64,000 nt of DNA from Microbacterium hydrocarbonoxydans. Lineage in GTDB: Bacteria > Actinomycetota > Actinomycetes > Actinomycetales > Microbacteriaceae. Location of the stretch: NCBI RefSeq assembly GCF_900105205.1, contig NZ_FNSQ01000005.1:1984001-2048000 (forward strand). Reading direction: 5' to 3'. The translations under genes were made by a program, and so were the position numbers. Positions 25,566 to 34,663 of this stretch are shown here, piece by piece (the stretch's first letter is position 1; each line of letters opens with the position of its first letter). Under the pieces are notes generated by a model, which was given only the letters and a program-made list of their open reading frames with translations, did not search any database and was not told where the DNA came from.

Positions 25566-26186
25566 GTGACCGAGCAAGAACAGGCAGCCGAGCAGCCCAC
25601 GTCATCCGCACCCCGACGCGTCGTCGTCGCCGAGGACGAATCGCTGATCCGTCTCGACATCGTCGAGATCCTCCGCGACAACGGCTTCGATGTCGTCGGC
25701 GAGGCCGGCGATGGCGAGACCGCGGTGGCGCTCGCGACCGAGCTGCGCCCCGACCTCGTCATCATGGACGTCAAGATGCCTCAGCTCGATGGCATCAGCG
25801 CCGCCGAGAAGCTGCACAAGGGCAACATCGCCCCCGTCGTCCTCCTCACGGCGTTCAGCCAGAAGGAGCTCGTCGAGCGTGCGAGCGAGGCGGGCGCTCT
25901 CGCCTACGTCGTCAAGCCGTTCACCCCGAACGACCTGCTGCCGGCGATCGAGATCGCCCTGGCTCGCCACGAGCAGATCATCACGCTCGAGGCCGAGGTC
26001 GCCGACATGGTCGAGCGCTTCGAGACCCGCAAGCTCGTCGATCGCGCCAAGGGCCTGCTCAACGAGAAGATGGGGCTCTCCGAGCCCGAGGCGTTCCGTT
26101 GGATTCAGAAGGCGTCGATGGATCGTCGCCTCACCATGCAGGACGTGGCGAAGGCGATCATCGAGCAGCTCGCTCCCAAGAAGTAG
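25566..26186 (+). CDS. Response regulator with ANTAR RNA-binding domain (PdtaR/Rv1626-like)
   Basis: 206 residues. Receiver domain (about 18-135) with the acidic pocket VVAEDES, the phospho-acceptor Asp68 in LVIMDVKMP, and the switch lysine in YVVKPF. A C-terminal ANTAR domain follows (about 145-203, KLVDRAKGLLNEKMGLSEPEAFRWIQK), which binds paired RNA hexaloops to prevent termination. It closely resembles M. tuberculosis PdtaR (Rv1626), the partner of the histidine kinase PdtaS, which is not encoded here. It starts with GTG and is probably leaderless. Confidence 0.92.
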   Translation: MTEQEQAAEQPTSSAPRRVVVAEDESLIRLDIVEILRDNGFDVVGEAGDGETAVALATELRPDLVIMDVKMPQLDGISAAEKLHKGNIAPVVLLTAFSQKELVERASEAGALAYVVKPFTPNDLLPAIEIALARHEQIITLEAEVADMVERFETRKLVDRAKGLLNEKMGLSEPEAFRWIQKASMDRRLTMQDVAKAIIEQLAPKK

Positions 26187-26189
26187 GCG

Positions 26190-26723
26190 ATGCTTCCGCT
26201 CGATGCGGAGCACTCGCTGCGACCGGTCCAGGTCGGAGACGGTGCCGCCCTGGCACGCGCCTACTCCGCGAACCGCGAGCATCTGGCACCGTGGGAACCC
26301 CGCAGGTCGCCGGAGTTCTTCACCGCCGGATGGCAGGAGAAGGACGCCAGGCGCTGCGTCGATGACGCGGCCGCCGGGCGCGGTTTGCGTTTCGTCGTGG
26401 AATCGTCCGACGGCGAGATCCGCGGCCGGATCAACCTCAACAACATCGTCAGGGGCGCCTTCCGCAACGCCGATCTCGGCTACTGGATCGATCACTCGGT
26501 TCAGGGCAGAGGACTCGCCTCCGCGGGCGTGCGGCTTGTCGCGGAGTATGCGGCATCCGACCTGGGCCTGCACCGGCTGCAGGCTGGTACGTTGCTGCAC
26601 AACGCCGGCTCTCAGCGGGTGCTGATGCGGTGCGGGTTCACTCGGATCGGCATCGCCCCGAGATATCTGCAGATCGCGGGGGAGTGGCAGGATCACGTGC
26701 TGTTCCAGCTGCTGCTCGAATGA
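26190..26723 (+). CDS. GNAT-family N-acetyltransferase (RimJ/RimL type)
   Basis: 177 residues. LRPVQVGDGAALARAYSANREHLAPWEP is the typical N-terminus. LGYWIDHSVQGRGLASAGVRL carries the acetyl-CoA-binding Q/RxxGxG/A motif, and LQAGTLLHNAGSQRVLMRCGF is the conserved C-terminal part. The target, either a protein N-terminus or a small molecule, cannot be told from the sequence. It starts three bases after the upstream stop and is probably co-transcribed with the response regulator. Confidence 0.88.
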   Translation: MLPLDAEHSLRPVQVGDGAALARAYSANREHLAPWEPRRSPEFFTAGWQEKDARRCVDDAAAGRGLRFVVESSDGEIRGRINLNNIVRGAFRNADLGYWIDHSVQGRGLASAGVRLVAEYAASDLGLHRLQAGTLLHNAGSQRVLMRCGFTRIGIAPRYLQIAGEWQDHVLFQLLLE

Positions 26724-26810
26724 GCCCGCGTCTGTGAGAGACCGATTGCGCTCGCGAGCCTCGTTGATGCCGGCACCGGCCGCCGCTAGCGTGGAGAGCG
26801 AGGTGGTGAC

Positions 26811-27524
26811 GTGATGGACGATGCATTCAAGACGGCTCTGGCGGGGCTCGAAGCTCCGGAGACCCAGCTGACGGAGCTTCCGTTCTCGTTCCTGTCCGTG
26901 CTGCCGATCACCGGCGCATCCGTCTCCACTCTCGGCGACTTCCTCGGCAGCCAGACCGTCTCGGCCACGGACGAAGCCGCAGCGTGGCTCGACGAACTCC
27001 AGCTCGATCTCGGCGAAGGTCCCTGCTGGGATGCGATGAGGTCCGCCAAGCCCGTGATGGAGTCCGAGCTTCGCGGACGCTCGGGCGCCGAGCGGTGGCC
27101 CGCCTTCGCCCGGGCCGCCCAGACCGGAGAGGCCGCCTCGATCTTCGCCTTTCCGCTGGCCGTGGGCGGCCTGCGATTCGGCGCCATAGATCTGTACTCT
27201 CGCCACGCATTGCGTCTGGATCAGGTCCAGACGTCGCGGGCGTCAGCCATGGCAGCGGTCGTCGCCCGGCGGGTGCTGAGGGACCGGATCGACGAGCTCG
27301 AGGTCCCGGACGAGAGCACGCTGCCTCCGTTCTCGCGACGCAAGGTTCACCAGGCGACCGGAGTCGTGCTCGCGCAGCTCGACATCGATGCCGACGAGGC
27401 GCGCCTCCTGCTCCACAGCCGCGCGTTCGCGACGGAGAGCTCGGTGATGACCGTCGCCGAGGACGTGCTCGCGGGGCGAATCGTCTTCACCAGGGAGTCC
27501 GGCGCGATCGAGGTCGACTCATGA
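26811..27524 (+). CDS. GAF-ANTAR transcription antitermination regulator (first of a pair)
   Basis: 237 residues from GTG 26811, or 236 from ATG 26814. An N-terminal GAF-type sensor (about 20-160; QLDLGEGPCWDAM, IFAFPLAVGGLRFGAIDLYS) is followed by a C-terminal ANTAR domain (about 170-230; RRKVHQATGVVLAQLDIDADEARLLL). Proteins of this type sense a ligand through GAF and bind nascent RNA. The stop overlaps the next, similarly built gene (ATGA), so the two are coupled. Confidence 0.87.
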   Translation: MMDDAFKTALAGLEAPETQLTELPFSFLSVLPITGASVSTLGDFLGSQTVSATDEAAAWLDELQLDLGEGPCWDAMRSAKPVMESELRGRSGAERWPAFARAAQTGEAASIFAFPLAVGGLRFGAIDLYSRHALRLDQVQTSRASAMAAVVARRVLRDRIDELEVPDESTLPPFSRRKVHQATGVVLAQLDIDADEARLLLHSRAFATESSVMTVAEDVLAGRIVFTRESGAIEVDS

Positions 27525-28234
27525 CCGCGATCGAGCGGGATCGGCGTCTGCTGCGCACCTTCGCCCAGCTCGCCGACACGCTGGTCGACGAATACGACGT
27601 CGTCGAGCTCATGCAGCAACTGGCGGACACCTGCAGGGAAGAGTTGGGCGTCGCCGCTGCGGGGATCCTGATCGCGGATCCGAGTGACGAACTCGAGCTG
27701 GTCGCCTCGACGAGCGAGTCGGCACCCGTGGTCGAGGCCCTGATGCTCGGCTCCCAGGGGCCCGCGGTCGCCAGCTATCAGCGCGGCCAGACGGTCGCCG
27801 TCCCCGTCATCGATGAGCTCGGGCCCGGTTGGGATGATTTCCGGCTGTCTGCACGGGCTTCGGGGTTCACCTCGATCGTCGCGATCCCGCTGCGGCTCCG
27901 CGACCAGACCATCGGCACCCTGACGCTGCTGCAGACGGCCGGCGCGATGCCGACCGACGACGACCTCCTCATCGCGCGTGCTCTCGCAGACGTCGCCACG
28001 ATCGGGATCCTCCACGAGCGGGTGCTCCGCGAGACGGAGATCCTCTCCGCGCAGCTGCAGCACGCCCTCAACAGCCGTATCGTGATCGAGCAGGCGAAGG
28101 GCGTCGTCTCCTACACCAAGGGAGTGCCGATCGATGAGGCGTTCACGCTGATCCGGGAGCATGCGCGCCGGCATTCCCGTCGGTTGGGAGATGTGGCCCG
28201 CCAGATCGTGGAGCGCCGACTCACGCTCGACTAG
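27521..28234 (+). CDS. GAF-ANTAR transcription antitermination regulator (second of a pair)
   Basis: 237 residues. GAF domain about 10-165 (ELGVAAAGILIADPSDELELVAST, FTSIVAIPLRLRDQTIGTLTL), then ANTAR about 175-235 (LNSRIVIEQAKGVVSYTKGVPIDEAFTLIREHARR). It starts at ATG 27521 inside the stop of the preceding paralogue. The pair may form a heterodimer. No RNA target hairpin was identified in the immediate surroundings. Confidence 0.88.
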   Translation: MTAIERDRRLLRTFAQLADTLVDEYDVVELMQQLADTCREELGVAAAGILIADPSDELELVASTSESAPVVEALMLGSQGPAVASYQRGQTVAVPVIDELGPGWDDFRLSARASGFTSIVAIPLRLRDQTIGTLTLLQTAGAMPTDDDLLIARALADVATIGILHERVLRETEILSAQLQHALNSRIVIEQAKGVVSYTKGVPIDEAFTLIREHARRHSRRLGDVARQIVERRLTLD

Positions 28235-28344
28235 GGTAGCGGTGCGTGGCTGTCAAGGCCCACGCGGATCGTATGATCGATTCCTACGCTGACACATGAT
28301 GCCCCGGACCCCGGCATCCTCGCCCATCGAGATCGGGGGTTCGG

Positions 28345-28677
28345 ATGAAGCACATCGTGACGTCCATCGGTACGTTTCGCACGGGAGATCTGCTCGCAGA
28401 AGCGGTCGGACGCTACGCGCTCGCACTCGCGCACGCCTACGATTCGGCGGTCGTCGACGTGCCGTATCTGTCTGCGGGCGGGACGCTCCGGCGCGCGGAG
28501 CTGCGCGTCGGCTGGTTGGTCGACATCGGGATAGTGACTGCAGACGGCGACGAGGAGGAGGTGGTCGACCCCGACGCTCTCCGCATCCTCGTCGACTGCT
28601 GCGACGAGCTGGAGCGCGACAGGTGGCCGCAACTGCCGCCCGAGCAGTCCTGGGCCTATTGGGAGACCGTGCTCTGA
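28345..28677 (+). CDS. Hypothetical protein, 110 aa
   Basis: No family recognised. A small acidic soluble protein (MKHIVTSIGTFRTGDLLAEAVGRYALALA) with a C-terminal WPQLPPEQSWAYWETVL. A GGGGG stretch lies about 6 bases before the ATG. Codon use fits the neighbourhood, so it is likely a real gene. It is convergent with the thioesterase gene. Confidence 0.6.
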   Translation: MKHIVTSIGTFRTGDLLAEAVGRYALALAHAYDSAVVDVPYLSAGGTLRRAELRVGWLVDIGIVTADGDEEEVVDPDALRILVDCCDELERDRWPQLPPEQSWAYWETVL

Positions 28678-28690
28678 CAGGGGAGCGGAG

Positions 28691-29116
28691 TCACCGCCCC
28701 GGTGCGTCCTTGATCATGTTCGTGATCCGGATCGTCGAGCAGCGGCGGCCCTGGTCATCGGTCACGACGATCTCGTGCACGGTGATACTGCGGCCGAGGT
28801 GCACCGGAGTGCAGACCCCGGTCACCACCCCGGAGGTCGCCGAGCGGGTGTGGGTGGCGTTGATGTCGACGCCGACCGCGAGCCGTCCCGGCCCTGCATG
28901 CAGGTTGGCTGCCATGGAGCCGAGCGACTCGCCGAGCACCACGTACGCCCCGCCGTGCATCAGACCGACAGGCTGGGTGTTGCCCTCCACGGGCAGTGTC
29001 GCGACGCACCGTTCGGTGGAGAACTCGAGGAACTCCATCCCCATCTTCTGAGCGAGAGCCCCCATGCCCCGGGCTGTCGCCCAGTCGAGTCCTGCATCGG
29101 TCGTGGGCTCGCTCAT
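28691..29116 (-). CDS. Hotdog-fold thioesterase, PaaI type
   Basis: 141 residues. MEFLEFSTERCVATLPVEGNTQPVGLMHGGAYVVLGESLGS contains the family core, with HGG at the helix start and a glutamate 9 residues later that acts as the usual general base. GRLAVGVDINATHTR matches the substrate-side strand. It probably hydrolyses an acyl- or aroyl-CoA. It is divergent from polA, with only 45 bases between them. Confidence 0.88.
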   Translation of the reverse strand: MSEPTTDAGLDWATARGMGALAQKMGMEFLEFSTERCVATLPVEGNTQPVGLMHGGAYVVLGESLGSMAANLHAGPGRLAVGVDINATHTRSATSGVVTGVCTPVHLGRSITVHEIVVTDDQGRRCSTIRITNMIKDAPGR

Positions 29117-29149
29117 GCATCCTCCTCAGCGGGTGTCTGTCGTCCTCGT

Positions 29150-29155
29150 TAGGCT
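29150..29155 (+). promoter_or_regulatory. -10 element (TAGGCT) for a leaderless polA transcript
   Basis: TAGGCT ends six bases before the polA GTG, with no ribosome site between them. Confidence 0.5.
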
Positions 29156-29161
29156 GACAGG

Positions 29162-31795
29162 GTGACGGACTCCGCAAAGCCTACCCTCATGGTCGTCGAC
29201 GGCCATTCGCTCGCCTATCGTGCCTTCTTCGCCCTGCCGGTCGAGAACTTCACGACCAAGGACAACCAGCACACGAACGCCATCTACGGCTTCCTGTCGA
29301 TGCTCGTGAACCTGATCAAGGCCGAGCAGCCCACGCATATGGCGATCGCGTTCGACACCTCGCGCCACTCGTTCCGCACCGACGTGTACCCCGAGTACAA
29401 GGCGACCCGTTCGGAGTCCCCGCAGGAGTTCCGCGGTCAGATCCCCCTCCTCCAGGACTGCCTGGCGGCGATGTCGATCCCGGTGCTGACGAAAGAGGGG
29501 TTCGAGGCCGATGACATCCTCGCGACGCTCTCGACGCAGGGCGCCGAGCAGGGGTACGACGTGCTCGTGGTCTCGGGCGACCGCGACACCATCCAGCTCG
29601 TCACCGACGACGTGACCCTGCTGTATCCCTCGGTCCAGGGCGTCTCGCAGCTCAAGCGGTACGACCCCGTCACGGTGCAGGAGCGTTACGGCGTCCGGCC
29701 CGAGCAGTACCCCGACATCGCGGCGCTCGTGGGGGAGACGAGCGACAACCTCCCCGGCGTGCCGAAGGTCGGCGAGAAGACCGCCGTCAAGTGGCTCACC
29801 CAGTTCGGCTCGCTCGACGACCTGCTCGACCGCGCAGAAGAGATCAAGGGAGTGGTCGGCGGAAACCTGCGCGATCACATCGAGGACGTGCGGCGGAATC
29901 GCCGCCTCAACCGCCTGCTCCGCGACGTCGAGCTTCCGGTCGCACCCGGCGATCTCGCGGTCGCTCCGATCGACCCGCAGGCGGTCCGCGACATCTTCGC
30001 GCGCCTCGAGTTCCGCACTCTGCTGCCCCGCGTGTTCGAGGCCGTCGGCGCCGGCGAGGTCGCAGACGACCCCGCGACCGTTGTGGTCATGCCCGAGCCC
30101 GTACAGGTGTCCGCCGACGAGTTCCTCGTGTGGGCCGAGGCTCAGTCCGGCGATGTCGCGCTCCGCCTGCTCCTCCAGGGCGGCCTGCCGTCCCGACTGG
30201 GTGCCGCGACCGACGGCGAGCTCCGGGAGCTGGACTGGTCCGACGATGTCGCGACCGCGCTGCGGGCCTGGCTCGAATCCGACAGTCCCAAGGTGCTCCA
30301 CGACGCCAAGCCCCAGGTGAAGGCGCTGCGGCGTGCGGGTCTCGGCCTCGGAGGGCTCGCCTACGACACGAGCCTCGCCGGCTGGCTGCTGCGGCCGAGC
30401 TTCCCGGACAAGACCCTCGGCGACCTCGTCGAGCGGTATCTGGGAGAGAAGCTCCCCGAAGCCGACCCCACCCAGCTGGTTCCTGAGACAGAGGGCGCCA
30501 CGCCCGCGCAGGAGGCCTGGTTCGCCCTCCGGGTGGCGACAGCGCTGCGCGAGGACATTCCGGAGTCCGTGGCGGCCGTCCTCACCGACATCGAGCTGCC
30601 GACTCTTTTGACGCTCGCCGACATGGAGGTCGCCGGAGTGGCCGTCTCGCACGACGTGCTCTCGACCTTCTCGGGCGAGCTGGCCATCCGTGCCGACGGG
30701 CTCGCGAAGGAGGCGTTCGGGATCGTCGGTCGCGAGTTCAACCTGGGCTCGCCCAAGCAGCTGCAGGAGGTGCTGTTCGACGACCTGCAGCTTCCGAAGA
30801 CTCGCAAGACCAAGACGGGATATTCGACGGATGCCGCGGTCCTGGCCGACCTGCAGGAGTCGCATCCGCATCCGTTCCTCGGCCTGCTGCTCCAGCACCG
30901 CGAGGCGACCAAGCTGCGGCAGATCATCGAGTCCCTCGACACCGCCATCGGCGCTGACGACCGGGTGCACACGACCTACGTGCAGACGGGCAGCCAGACC
31001 GGTCGCCTGTCGAGCACTGACCCGAACCTCCAGAACATCCCGGTGCGCACGGAGGAGTCGCGGCGCATCCGCAGCGCATTCCAGGTGGGTGAGGGATACG
31101 AGACCCTGCTGACGGCCGACTACTCGCAGATCGAGATGCGGATCATGGCGCACCTGTCCGGCGACGAGGGCCTGATCGAGGCGTTCAACAGCGGCGAGGA
31201 CCTGCATCGTTTCGTCGGCGCTCGGGTCTTCGGCGTCGATCCGTCGGATGTGACCGCGCCGATGCGCACCAAGGTGAAGGCGATGTCGTACGGCCTGGTC
31301 TACGGTCTCTCGGCATTCGGCCTCTCGAAGCAGCTGCGCATCGAGCAGTCCGAGGCGAAGCAGCTGATGGTGGAGTACTTCGCGCGGTTCGGTGCGGTGC
31401 GCGACTACCTCAGGGCGTCGGTGCTGGCAGCGAAGGAGGTCGGCTACACCGAGACGATCTTCGGCCGCCGCCGACCGTTCCCCGATCTCGCGAGCCCCAA
31501 CAGGGTGCTGCGGGAGAACGCCGAGCGCGCGGCGCTCAATGCTCCGATCCAGGGGAGCGCGGCCGACATCATGAAGATCGCGCTGCTCCACATCCACGAC
31601 GACCTGAGATCCGAAGGGCTGGCCTCCCGGGTGCTGCTGCAGATCCACGACGAGCTCGTGGTCGAGGTGGCGCCGGGGGAGTGGGACGCCACCGAGCGGA
31701 TCGTGCGCGCCCGCATGGGCGATGCCGCCGATCTGCGCGTCCCGCTCGACGTCCAGGTCGGCCGAGGGCTCGACTGGAACGAGGCCGCGCACTGA
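29162..31795 (+). CDS. polA: DNA polymerase I
   Basis: Gap filling, primer removal and repair synthesis. 877 residues. N-terminal 5'-3' exonuclease (about 8-300; VDGHSLAYRAFFALP, FEADDILATL, GDRDTIQLV). The central 3'-5' exonuclease-like region (about 310-490) lacks recognisable catalytic motifs, as in many actinobacterial Pol I. The polymerase domain has motif A LLTADYSQIEMRIMAHLSGD, motif B KAMSYGLVYGLSAFGLS and motif C LLQIHDELVVEV. GTG start, probably leaderless. Confidence 0.97.
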   Translation: MTDSAKPTLMVVDGHSLAYRAFFALPVENFTTKDNQHTNAIYGFLSMLVNLIKAEQPTHMAIAFDTSRHSFRTDVYPEYKATRSESPQEFRGQIPLLQDCLAAMSIPVLTKEGFEADDILATLSTQGAEQGYDVLVVSGDRDTIQLVTDDVTLLYPSVQGVSQLKRYDPVTVQERYGVRPEQYPDIAALVGETSDNLPGVPKVGEKTAVKWLTQFGSLDDLLDRAEEIKGVVGGNLRDHIEDVRRNRRLNRLLRDVELPVAPGDLAVAPIDPQAVRDIFARLEFRTLLPRVFEAVGAGEVADDPATVVVMPEPVQVSADEFLVWAEAQSGDVALRLLLQGGLPSRLGAATDGELRELDWSDDVATALRAWLESDSPKVLHDAKPQVKALRRAGLGLGGLAYDTSLAGWLLRPSFPDKTLGDLVERYLGEKLPEADPTQLVPETEGATPAQEAWFALRVATALREDIPESVAAVLTDIELPTLLTLADMEVAGVAVSHDVLSTFSGELAIRADGLAKEAFGIVGREFNLGSPKQLQEVLFDDLQLPKTRKTKTGYSTDAAVLADLQESHPHPFLGLLLQHREATKLRQIIESLDTAIGADDRVHTTYVQTGSQTGRLSSTDPNLQNIPVRTEESRRIRSAFQVGEGYETLLTADYSQIEMRIMAHLSGDEGLIEAFNSGEDLHRFVGARVFGVDPSDVTAPMRTKVKAMSYGLVYGLSAFGLSKQLRIEQSEAKQLMVEYFARFGAVRDYLRASVLAAKEVGYTETIFGRRRPFPDLASPNRVLRENAERAALNAPIQGSAADIMKIALLHIHDDLRSEGLASRVLLQIHDELVVEVAPGEWDATERIVRARMGDAADLRVPLDVQVGRGLDWNEAAH

Positions 31796-31801
31796 CTCCG
31801 C

Positions 31802-31836
31802 ACCGTCGCCGCAGGCCGATATCCTGCGGCGACGGT
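31802..31836. terminator. Hairpin terminator after polA
   Basis: Perfect 14-bp inverted repeat ACCGTCGCCGCAGG / CCTGCGGCGACGGT with loop CCGATAT, seven bases after the polA stop. It lies just upstream of the next gene's -10. Confidence 0.75.
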
Positions 31837-31843
31837 CCCGGAC

Positions 31844-31849
31844 TACGCT
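31844..31849 (+). promoter_or_regulatory. -10 element (TACGCT) for the DUF885 gene
   Basis: TACGCT ends six bases before the ATG at 31856, fitting a leaderless transcript. Confidence 0.45.
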
Positions 31850-31855
31850 GAAGGG

Positions 31856-33532
31856 ATGACCTCTTCTCCCCGAACCCCCACTGCCATCGACACGGTCGCC
31901 GATGAATGGGTCGACACCCTCGCGGTGCTCGCTCCGACGCTCGGCACGTACATCGGTCGGGATGAGGTGAACGACCGATTCGGTGATCTGAGCCCGGCCG
32001 GCCACGAGGAGATCGCGTCCGCCACCCGCACGACGCTTGCGAAGCTCGCAGCGCTCGAACCCGTCGACGCGATCGACGAGGTCACGAAGACCGACCTCTC
32101 CGCCGAGCTCGCCCTCGACCTCGAGCTGCACGATGCGAACTGGCACCTGCGCGACCTCAACGTGATCGCCTCGGCGGCGCAGGACGTGCGTTCGGCATTC
32201 GACCTGATGCCCACGGCGACGGCAGATGACTGGAACGTCATCGCGACCCGCCTCGCGGCCGTTCCCGACGCGCTGCGCGGCTACACCGAGACGCTACGGG
32301 CCGGTATCGTTGCCGGCGTCACGCCTGCCCGACGCCAGGTCGTCGAGGTCGCCACGCAGATCGATCGATACACCGCCGACGACGGCTTCTTCGCGGCGTT
32401 CGTCGCCGAGGCGGCGCCGCAGGAGGGCAACCTGCCCGCCTCGCTCGCCCGCACCCTGGCCGACAACTCGGCCGCGGCCCGCGTCGCCTACGACGAGCTG
32501 CGCAGCTTCCTCGCCGAGGAGCTGGCCCCGGCCGCCACGGAGGTCGACGCGGTGGGCCGTGAGCTCTACGCGCTGAATTCCCGCCGCTTCCTGGGTGCGA
32601 CGATCGATCTCGACGAGACGTACGAGTGGGGCCGTGAGGAGCTCGCGCGCATGGTCGCCGAGCAGACCGCCATCGCGAACGAGATCCTCCCCGGCGCATC
32701 GGTCGAGGAGGCCGTCGCGCACCTCGAGGCGGACCCTGCCCGCAAGCTGGTCGGCACGGACGCCCTGCAGCGATGGATGCAGGAGACGAGCGACCGTGCC
32801 GTCGCCGAGCTCGGCGCCACCCACTTCGACATCCCCGAGGCCATCCGCACCCTCGAGTGCATGATCGCGCCGACCCAGGAGGGTGGCATCTACTACACCG
32901 GACCGACGGACGACTTCTCTCGCCCCGGTCGCATGTGGTGGTCGGTTCCCGAGGGGGTCACGGAGTTCGACACCTGGCGTGAGCTGACCACGGTCTACCA
33001 CGAGGGTGTGCCAGGGCATCACCTGCAGATCGCGCAGGCGGTGTACAACCGCGCCGAGCTGAACTCATGGCGTCGCCTGCTGGCGGGGACCTCTGGACAT
33101 GCGGAGGGCTGGGCGCTGTACGCCGAGCGACTCATGCAGCAGCTCGGGTACCTCGACGATCCGGCCGACCGCCTCGGCATGCTCGACGGCCAGCGCATGC
33201 GCGCGGCGCGCGTCGTGCTCGACATCGGCGTCCACCTCGGAAAGCCGCGCCTCGACGGCGAGGGCACCTGGGACGCGGACTACGCGCTGGGCTTCATGCG
33301 CAAGAACGTGAACATGTCAGATCAGTTCGTGCAGTTCGAGGTCAACCGCTACCTCGGCTGGCCGGGGCAGGCACCCTCGTACAAGGTCGGTCAGCGCATC
33401 TGGGAGCAGGTGCGGGACGCGTACCAGACCGAGCGCGGCGCCGACTTCGACGTGAAGGAGTTCCACAAGCGGGCCCTGGACATGGGCGGTGTAGGACTGG
33501 ACACGCTGCGCACAGCGCTCCTGAAGCGCTGA
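31856..33532 (+). CDS. DUF885 family protein (predicted zinc metallopeptidase)
   Basis: 558 residues, the usual length. The C-terminal half has VYHEGVPGHHLQIAQAVYNR, an HExxxHH-like zinc motif that defines the family, then SGHAEGWALYAERLMQQLG and YALGFMRKNVNM. Members are usually annotated as DUF885 or uncharacterised carboxypeptidase-like proteins. No signal peptide is visible, so it should be cytoplasmic. Its substrate is unknown. Confidence 0.88.
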   Translation: MTSSPRTPTAIDTVADEWVDTLAVLAPTLGTYIGRDEVNDRFGDLSPAGHEEIASATRTTLAKLAALEPVDAIDEVTKTDLSAELALDLELHDANWHLRDLNVIASAAQDVRSAFDLMPTATADDWNVIATRLAAVPDALRGYTETLRAGIVAGVTPARRQVVEVATQIDRYTADDGFFAAFVAEAAPQEGNLPASLARTLADNSAAARVAYDELRSFLAEELAPAATEVDAVGRELYALNSRRFLGATIDLDETYEWGREELARMVAEQTAIANEILPGASVEEAVAHLEADPARKLVGTDALQRWMQETSDRAVAELGATHFDIPEAIRTLECMIAPTQEGGIYYTGPTDDFSRPGRMWWSVPEGVTEFDTWRELTTVYHEGVPGHHLQIAQAVYNRAELNSWRRLLAGTSGHAEGWALYAERLMQQLGYLDDPADRLGMLDGQRMRAARVVLDIGVHLGKPRLDGEGTWDADYALGFMRKNVNMSDQFVQFEVNRYLGWPGQAPSYKVGQRIWEQVRDAYQTERGADFDVKEFHKRALDMGGVGLDTLRTALLKR

Positions 33533-33585
33533 GGGAATGCATCCACCCCGCTCGCTGTTCATTCAGCTGAATAGAAAGGGCTGAC

Positions 33586-34620
33586 ATGAGCATCGAATTC
33601 GGGCTGGACACCTTCGGAGACATCACGAGAGGCGACGACGGCGAGCTCCTCACCGGCGCGCAGACGATCCGCAACATCGTCGAGCAGGCCGAGCGGGCCG
33701 ACAGCGTCGGCGTCGATTTCTTCGGAGTGGGGGAGCACCACCGCACGGAGTTCGCCGTCTCTGCACCCGAGATGGTGCTCGCCGCGATCGCCGCACGCAC
33801 CCGCAGCATCCGCCTCGGCACGGCCGTCACAGTCCTGTCGTCTGATGACCCTGTGCGCGTATACGAGCGTTTCGCGACCCTGGATGCCCTCTCGAACGGC
33901 CGCGCCGAGGTCGTGCTCGGCCGTGGGTCTTTCATCGAGTCCTTCCCGCTGTTCGGCTACGACCTCCGCGACTACGACGCGCTCTTCGAGCAGAAGCTCG
34001 AGCTGTTCGTCGAACTCCTCAAGGAGGAGCCCGTGACCTGGTCCGGCACGATGCGCGCGTCGCTGGAGAACGCGAACGTCTTCCCGAAGACGGAGAACGG
34101 TCTGCGCACGTGGGTCGGTGTCGGCGGCAGTCCCGAATCGGTCGTGCGGGTGGCCAGGCACGGGCTCGGTCTGATGCTCGCGATCATCGGCGGTCCTGCG
34201 GGTCGCTTCCGTCAGTTCGTCGACCTGTACCACCGCTCGGTCGCCTCGTTCGGCACGACGTCGCATCCGATCGCCGTCCATTCGCCTGGTCACATCGCCG
34301 ACACCGACGAGGAGGCATGGGAGGCCGCGTACTCCGGGTTTGAGGCGATGAACAACACCATCGGTCGCGAGCGCGGGTGGCCCCCGTACAGCAGGGCACG
34401 GTTCCAGAACGACGTCGGCCCCGCCGGCGCGCTGTACGTCGGCTCCCCGGACCGGGTCGCCGCGAAGATCGCAGATACGGTCACGACCCTCGGTCTCGGA
34501 CGCTTCGATCTGAAGTACGCCACGGGCACGCTGTCGCACGATGCGATGATGCGCAGCATCGAGCTCTACGGCACCGAGGTCATCCCACGGGTGCGAAAGC
34601 TGCTCGCAGACCGCGACTGA
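33586..34620 (+). CDS. LLM-class (luciferase-like) flavin-dependent oxidoreductase
   Basis: 344 residues with the luciferase-like TIM-barrel pattern: FGLDTFGDITR at the N-terminus, VDFFGVGEHHRTEFAVSAPEMVLAAIAART, RLGTAVTVLSSDDPVRVYERFATLDALSNGRAEVVLGRGS. Members use FMNH2 or F420, and the cofactor is not decidable here. It has an AAAGGG ribosome site before ATG 33586. It is followed by an MFS transporter with its own promoter. Confidence 0.92.
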   Translation: MSIEFGLDTFGDITRGDDGELLTGAQTIRNIVEQAERADSVGVDFFGVGEHHRTEFAVSAPEMVLAAIAARTRSIRLGTAVTVLSSDDPVRVYERFATLDALSNGRAEVVLGRGSFIESFPLFGYDLRDYDALFEQKLELFVELLKEEPVTWSGTMRASLENANVFPKTENGLRTWVGVGGSPESVVRVARHGLGLMLAIIGGPAGRFRQFVDLYHRSVASFGTTSHPIAVHSPGHIADTDEEAWEAAYSGFEAMNNTIGRERGWPPYSRARFQNDVGPAGALYVGSPDRVAAKIADTVTTLGLGRFDLKYATGTLSHDAMMRSIELYGTEVIPRVRKLLADRD

Positions 34621-34651
34621 CCCACGCGCTCGGCAGCGCGCCGGACGCCTC

Positions 34652-34657
34652 TACGAT
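34652..34657 (+). promoter_or_regulatory. -10 element (TACGAT) for the MFS gene
   Basis: TACGAT ends six bases before the ATG at 34664, fitting a leaderless transcript. Confidence 0.45.
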
Positions 34658-34663
34658 GAAGGC

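Noticed and set aside
29126..32146. Long minus-strand open frame (1,006 codons) across polA
   Set aside because: A shadow of polA with no recognisable domain. The plus strand encodes a complete polymerase I.
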